A stretch of DNA of 7,834 nucleotides from NCBI GenBank assembly GCA_946482355.1, contig CAMLRE010000087.1, positions 1 to 7,834 on the forward strand, read 5' to 3'. Positions 4,854-7,834 of this stretch are shown here, one piece after another. The notes under the pieces were generated by a model, which made no database searches, was not told where the DNA came from, and saw nothing but the letters and a program-made list of their open reading frames with translations. Each line of letters opens with the position of its first letter. Position 1 is the first letter of the stretch. Position numbers and translations under genes: made by a program. This DNA is from an uncultured Bdellovibrio sp. Lineage in GTDB: Bacteria; Bdellovibrionota; Bdellovibrionia; Bdellovibrionales; Bdellovibrionaceae.

Positions 4854-6389
4854 ATGAAAAAAGCTGTGAAAAAATCTGCCACAACCAAAAAATCGTTTAG
4901 CACAATTCTTGAGCCACATATCAACTACAGTCTAGTTGCTAACTTTAACAAACTAGCTGAGTGCGACGCGATCATTTATTACTTCGGTGGTAAAGAAGCT
5001 AAGAACAAAGCCAAAAACTTAGAAGCTTTAGTTGAAACTCACGCGCTTGATTTTCAAGTCGATGAATTAAAAAAATCTGACAAAAAGAACATTCACTTTA
5101 TCGGCCGCAATGGCCCCGTGTGGATTGTTTTCGAATCAGCGGGTACAGCAACCGATCATGATGGTTTATTAAACGAATCAGCTTACGCTTTTGCACGTGA
5201 CCAATTCGGTACGATTTTAAACCAAGTTAAAGCGTTAAAATTAAAAAGTGTTTCAATCTACTTTCAAGGTGCTGATAACGTCGTGACTGAAGGTGCAGTT
5301 GTTGGTTTAGAGCTAGCTAGTTATAATTTCTTAACTCACTTCAAATCTTCGGCAGAAAAAACTGAAGCCTTAAAAGTTCAACTAAATATTAAAAACGAAA
5401 ACTTACAATCTGCTTTGAAAAAAGTGGTGGCAGTTCAGATCGCAAGGCATTTAACAAATCTTCCGCCGAATGTGATCAATCCTGCAACGGTTGAAAAATT
5501 AGCGTATGAGTTACCATTTTCGAAAAACACTGAAATCATCGTTTGGGATGAGAAAAAATGTGAAGCTGAAGGTATGGGCTTACTTTGTGCGACAGGCGCA
5601 GGGTCTCCGACAGCGCCACGTATGATTCGTTTTAAATACCGTCCGGGTAAAGCTAAAAATAAAAAACCAATCGCTTTCGTAGGTAAAGGTATTACTTTTG
5701 ATACGGGCGGATTAGATATCAAACCTTCTTCAGCTATGCGCTTAATGAAAAAAGATATGGGCGGAGCGGCTTCTGTTTTAGCTTTAGCTTTCTGGGCTGA
5801 TAGTTCTGGTTATGATAGACCATGTGATTTCTATTTAGCTTTAGCAGAAAATGCGGTTGATGGTTTTTCAATGCGCCCAGGTGATGTTTATAAATCTCGT
5901 GCCGGTTTCTTAGTTGAAATTGACAACACAGATGCTGAAGGTCGTTTAGTTCTTTCAGATGTGATGGATGTGGCTGCCAAACAAACAGGAAATGACGAAC
6001 CAGAATACTTAGTTGATATCGCAACACTTACAGGAGCAATCAAAGTAGCTCTTGGTGGTGAAACAGCGGGTTTATTCTGTAACGATGATAAAATGGCGCA
6101 AGGTTTTATGACTGCGGGTCAGCGTTCAGGCGAACCTAACTGGAGAATGCCATTAAACCAAAGACTTTGGGGTGATTTAAGTTCGCAATTTGCAGATTTT
6201 AAAAACTCTGGCGGTGGTTTTGGCGGAGCTATCACGGCAGCCCTTTTCTTACAAAAATTTACTAACGGTAAAAAATGGGCTCACTTAGATGTGTACTCAT
6301 GGACTGATAAGTCTACGGGGGCTTTAAATGCCGGAGCGGCCACAGGGCAACCGGTGCAATCTGTTGTTGAATGGTTAGAATCTTTATAG
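4854..6389 (+). CDS. pepA: Leucyl aminopeptidase, M17 family cytosol aminopeptidase
   Basis: PepA is a hexameric two-metal enzyme that removes N-terminal residues from peptides. The 511-residue protein (family about 480-510) has the N-terminal M17 domain (about 20-170) and the catalytic domain (about 185-511). The catalytic residues correspond to the E. coli set with a constant offset of 8: Lys278 and Asp283 in VGKGITFDTGGLDIKP, Lys290, Asp301 in KKDMGG, and Asp360, Glu362 and Arg364 in the signature NTDAEGRL (358-365). The N-terminus starts with a lysine-rich extension (MKKAVKKSATTKKS), which is not a signal peptide. The start has GGAG 6 nt upstream. Codon use is biased like the fkpA-like gene, pointing to good expression. 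E. coli PepA also binds DNA; nothing here shows that. Confidence 0.95.
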   Translation: MKKAVKKSATTKKSFSTILEPHINYSLVANFNKLAECDAIIYYFGGKEAKNKAKNLEALVETHALDFQVDELKKSDKKNIHFIGRNGPVWIVFESAGTATDHDGLLNESAYAFARDQFGTILNQVKALKLKSVSIYFQGADNVVTEGAVVGLELASYNFLTHFKSSAEKTEALKVQLNIKNENLQSALKKVVAVQIARHLTNLPPNVINPATVEKLAYELPFSKNTEIIVWDEKKCEAEGMGLLCATGAGSPTAPRMIRFKYRPGKAKNKKPIAFVGKGITFDTGGLDIKPSSAMRLMKKDMGGAASVLALAFWADSSGYDRPCDFYLALAENAVDGFSMRPGDVYKSRAGFLVEIDNTDAEGRLVLSDVMDVAAKQTGNDEPEYLVDIATLTGAIKVALGGETAGLFCNDDKMAQGFMTAGQRSGEPNWRMPLNQRLWGDLSSQFADFKNSGGGFGGAITAALFLQKFTNGKKWAHLDVYSWTDKSTGALNAGAATGQPVQSVVEWLESL

Positions 6390-6398
6390 ATTAGCTGT

Positions 6399-6418
6399 GA
6401 TCGGCCTACCGGCCGATC
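6399..6418. terminator. Perfect 8-bp GC-rich hairpin between convergent genes, likely bidirectional terminator
   Basis: GATCGGCC (6399-6406) and GGCCGATC (6411-6418) form a perfect stem around the loop TACC. It lies 9 nt after the pepA stop and 3 nt after the stop of the opposing gene, filling almost the whole 32-bp spacer. No U-tract follows on either strand, so it is not a textbook intrinsic terminator. It may need Rho or simply protect both 3' ends. Confidence 0.6.
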
Positions 6419-6421
6419 CAT

Positions 6422-7420
6422 TTAGCGTCCGCTTTTTGCTTTTTGCTGACGTTCTTTTTCTTTAGCTTCTTCGGCGGCGCGGGAAGTATGTTCTTCAAAC
6501 TGACCATTAAGCAAAGTTAAAATCGCTCCACGTGGTGGGGCGAATTTCTTTTTATTCGGTTCAAAAAAATTATACACCTCTGGAAGTTTGTCTTTGTAGC
6601 TGTCAGCGCCATCAAGCGGTGAACTGTAGATATGGGCTACGGCACCTTTAATATCACTGCGAAATTTAGGCCCGCAGTATTGTTGTAAAATACCTTCCAT
6701 CGAGGCATCCATAATCGCATCAGTGTCGTGAAATGAACTTGTCTGACGAGTAAGAATAAGTCCGGAATTTGGTGCTGAATCTTGTAAAGCTTTACCGTAA
6801 TGTGATTCGCCTTCACAAGTAAACATGCCAATTACCGCTGGAGTTTTTTTAGATTTTTTTAAAGTCTGAGTCACACGTTGTAAGCTTGGTCTTGTTGCGA
6901 CAGCGGCTGTCCAATCACTGGCGCTCATTGGTTTAAAACCGGGGCCTGTTCCTCTACGGGCATGACCATTATACATTACGACATCGTCGGTTTGTAAGGC
7001 GCGTATATAAGCCTCTTCAACAGCTTTAGATTGTTTCTGCTGTTGCTCTTTCATATCGCCCGTATTTGTTGTGTGATCTGAAGTTACAGCTGAATTCATT
7101 ATGCGAAGACGAACTTTATCTTTTTTGCCGCTCACGCGTGTGATGGTTTTTGTAAAAACATCCGCATCATCAGGATCACGTGTAAAACCACAGAGCTGAC
7201 GTCCGCTTCCGCAGGCGCCAGTGATTTGTTCAACCATACGAATTTTATTTAAACGATCGGCAACGTAGTTATCGGCATCTGAATAACCTAAAAACACGCT
7301 CATCGTTAATTCGCCATCACCGTAAATTCTTTCGTAAGATTTACGGCAAGCCTCCATGTCTGTTTGAGCAAAGCTAGATAGCGAAACTAAAAGAGTAAAA
7401 GCTAATACTTGAAAACGCAT
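6422..7420 (-). CDS. Exported protein of unknown function with a possible caspase-like (clan CD) His/Cys pair
   Basis: I do not recognise this 332-residue protein by name. It has a clear Sec signal peptide (MRFQ, then LAFTLLVSLSSFA, probable cleavage after Ala18), so it acts in the periplasm or outside. The mature part looks alpha/beta, with strands at about 103-109 (VRLRIMN), 145-151 and 195-200. After one strand comes VVMYNGHARRGTGPG with His153, and after a later strand VIGMFTCEGESHYG with Cys202. This His-then-Cys order after hydrophobic strands recalls clan CD peptidases (caspase, gingipain, CHAT), but the usual His-Gly is His-Ala here. Cys25, 70, 77 and 249 could form disulfides. The C-terminus (about 310-332) is a charged helix. 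A GGAGGT 8 nt upstream supports the ATG at 7420, and TAATG couples it to the gene before. Exported: likely; protease: tentative. Confidence 0.75.
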   Translation of the reverse strand: MRFQVLAFTLLVSLSSFAQTDMEACRKSYERIYGDGELTMSVFLGYSDADNYVADRLNKIRMVEQITGACGSGRQLCGFTRDPDDADVFTKTITRVSGKKDKVRLRIMNSAVTSDHTTNTGDMKEQQQKQSKAVEEAYIRALQTDDVVMYNGHARRGTGPGFKPMSASDWTAAVATRPSLQRVTQTLKKSKKTPAVIGMFTCEGESHYGKALQDSAPNSGLILTRQTSSFHDTDAIMDASMEGILQQYCGPKFRSDIKGAVAHIYSSPLDGADSYKDKLPEVYNFFEPNKKKFAPPRGAILTLLNGQFEEHTSRAAEEAKEKERQQKAKSGR

Positions 7421-7834
7421 TATTTTTTACCTCCGTTTAATTTCAGGCAAAGCTCTTTGACTTGATCATTTTTTTCTTGGCCGCAGGCTTTAGTTAAATC
7501 AGCTTGGTGTGATTTTTTAAGATCAGTGTTGGTAAGATATTCGCTGTAAGCCACCATGCGTACTTGGTACGGAGATGTGTTAATCGCTTTTTGAAATACT
7601 TTTTCATAAGCAGGTTTATTCTTCGCTAAACGCGAAGCCATTTCAACCGCAGCCACACGAATTTCGTAAGACGGGTGTTCAAGTAGGCTTAATAGTTTTT
7701 GTTCTTCGACAGGGTAATTATATTTTTCTAAGCCCTGCATAAGGGCCAATGTGGCTGAATCAGAAATTTTAGGTGTTTCTAATTTTTTACTGTATAGAGC
7801 CGTAAGTTCTTTGACATTTTTTTCGCTCGATAAG
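7420..7834 (-). CDS. HEAT-repeat-like protein, C-terminal part (runs off the right edge)
   Basis: The frame is open to the right edge of the window, giving 137 visible codons before the TAA at 7422-7420. The true start is therefore outside, and an internal TTG at 7749 should not be taken as the start. The segment from EEQKLLSLLEHPSYEIRVAA through VEMASRLAKNK to SPYQVRMVAYSEYL reads as two HEAT-like helical hairpins, with the typical P.xxVRxxA pattern after the first helix of each. Such repeats usually make protein-binding scaffolds. Two Cys residues (in KACGQE and ELCLKL) lie near the end. Its stop overlaps the start of the next gene (TAATG), so the two are translationally coupled and may work together. 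Whether this protein is exported cannot be seen. Confidence 0.65.
   Translation of the reverse strand, partial: LSSEKNVKELTALYSKKLETPKISDSATLALMQGLEKYNYPVEEQKLLSLLEHPSYEIRVAAVEMASRLAKNKPAYEKVFQKAINTSPYQVRMVAYSEYLTNTDLKKSHQADLTKACGQEKNDQVKELCLKLNGGKK

Noticed and set aside
4672..4857. Short plus-strand frame crossing the EEP start and the spacer
   Set aside because: It overlaps the well-supported EEP gene and the promoter spacer, and its product has no recognisable features.
7747..7749. TTG at 7749 as the start of the HEAT-like gene
   Set aside because: The frame is open upstream to the window edge with plausible protein sequence, so the gene is cut by the window and not started here.
1..7834. 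Insertion sequence, phage or other mobile element
   Set aside because: No transposase, integrase, terminal inverted repeats or target duplications were seen, and composition looks uniform across the genes.

Overview
The window looks like chromosomal DNA of a moderately AT-rich Gram-negative bacterium, most plausibly a Bdellovibrio/Pseudobdellovibrio-type predator. This assignment is an inference from the protein style (an FKBP lipoprotein with an Ala/Pro tail, an exported orphan protein, tight gene packing) and from A/T-rich codon choice; no rRNA or other marker is present to settle it.

Layout, left to right. At the left edge, on the minus strand, lies the N-terminus of an OmpR-type response regulator (1-72), 5 nt downstream of an EamA/DMT-family ten-helix transporter (78-947, minus). 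A divergent intergenic region (948-1081) separates these from a plus-strand operon: an FKBP-type peptidyl-prolyl isomerase lipoprotein (1082-1792), pyridoxamine 5'-phosphate oxidase pdxH (1800-2420) and pyroglutamyl-peptidase I pcp (2417-2995, ATGA overlap with pdxH). Next comes a 384-bp stretch without genes (2996-3379), unusually dense in perfect short hairpins. It contains two related structural modules (3141-3173 and 3229-3269) whose inner hairpins keep pairing while the sequence changes. This is the best candidate here for an undescribed structured RNA or repeat element.

Beyond it, on the minus strand, lie apaG (3380-3772) and an endonuclease/exonuclease/phosphatase-family enzyme (3788-4798), in the same reading frame and separated by one stop codon and five codons. 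A 55-bp divergent spacer with two overlapping face-to-face promoter candidates leads to plus-strand pepA, an M17 leucyl aminopeptidase with all metal and catalytic residues (4854-6389). A perfect GC-rich hairpin (6399-6418) separates pepA from two convergent minus-strand genes: an exported protein with a possible caspase-like His/Cys pair (6422-7420) and, translationally coupled upstream of it, a HEAT-repeat-like protein running off the right edge (7420-7834).

Functionally, most of the window is housekeeping: envelope protein folding, PLP supply, and peptide recycling by Pcp and PepA, which fits an amino-acid-consuming lifestyle. The parts that are not ordinary are the structured intergenic region, the exported His/Cys protein with its HEAT partner, and the two compact divergent or convergent regulatory junctions.
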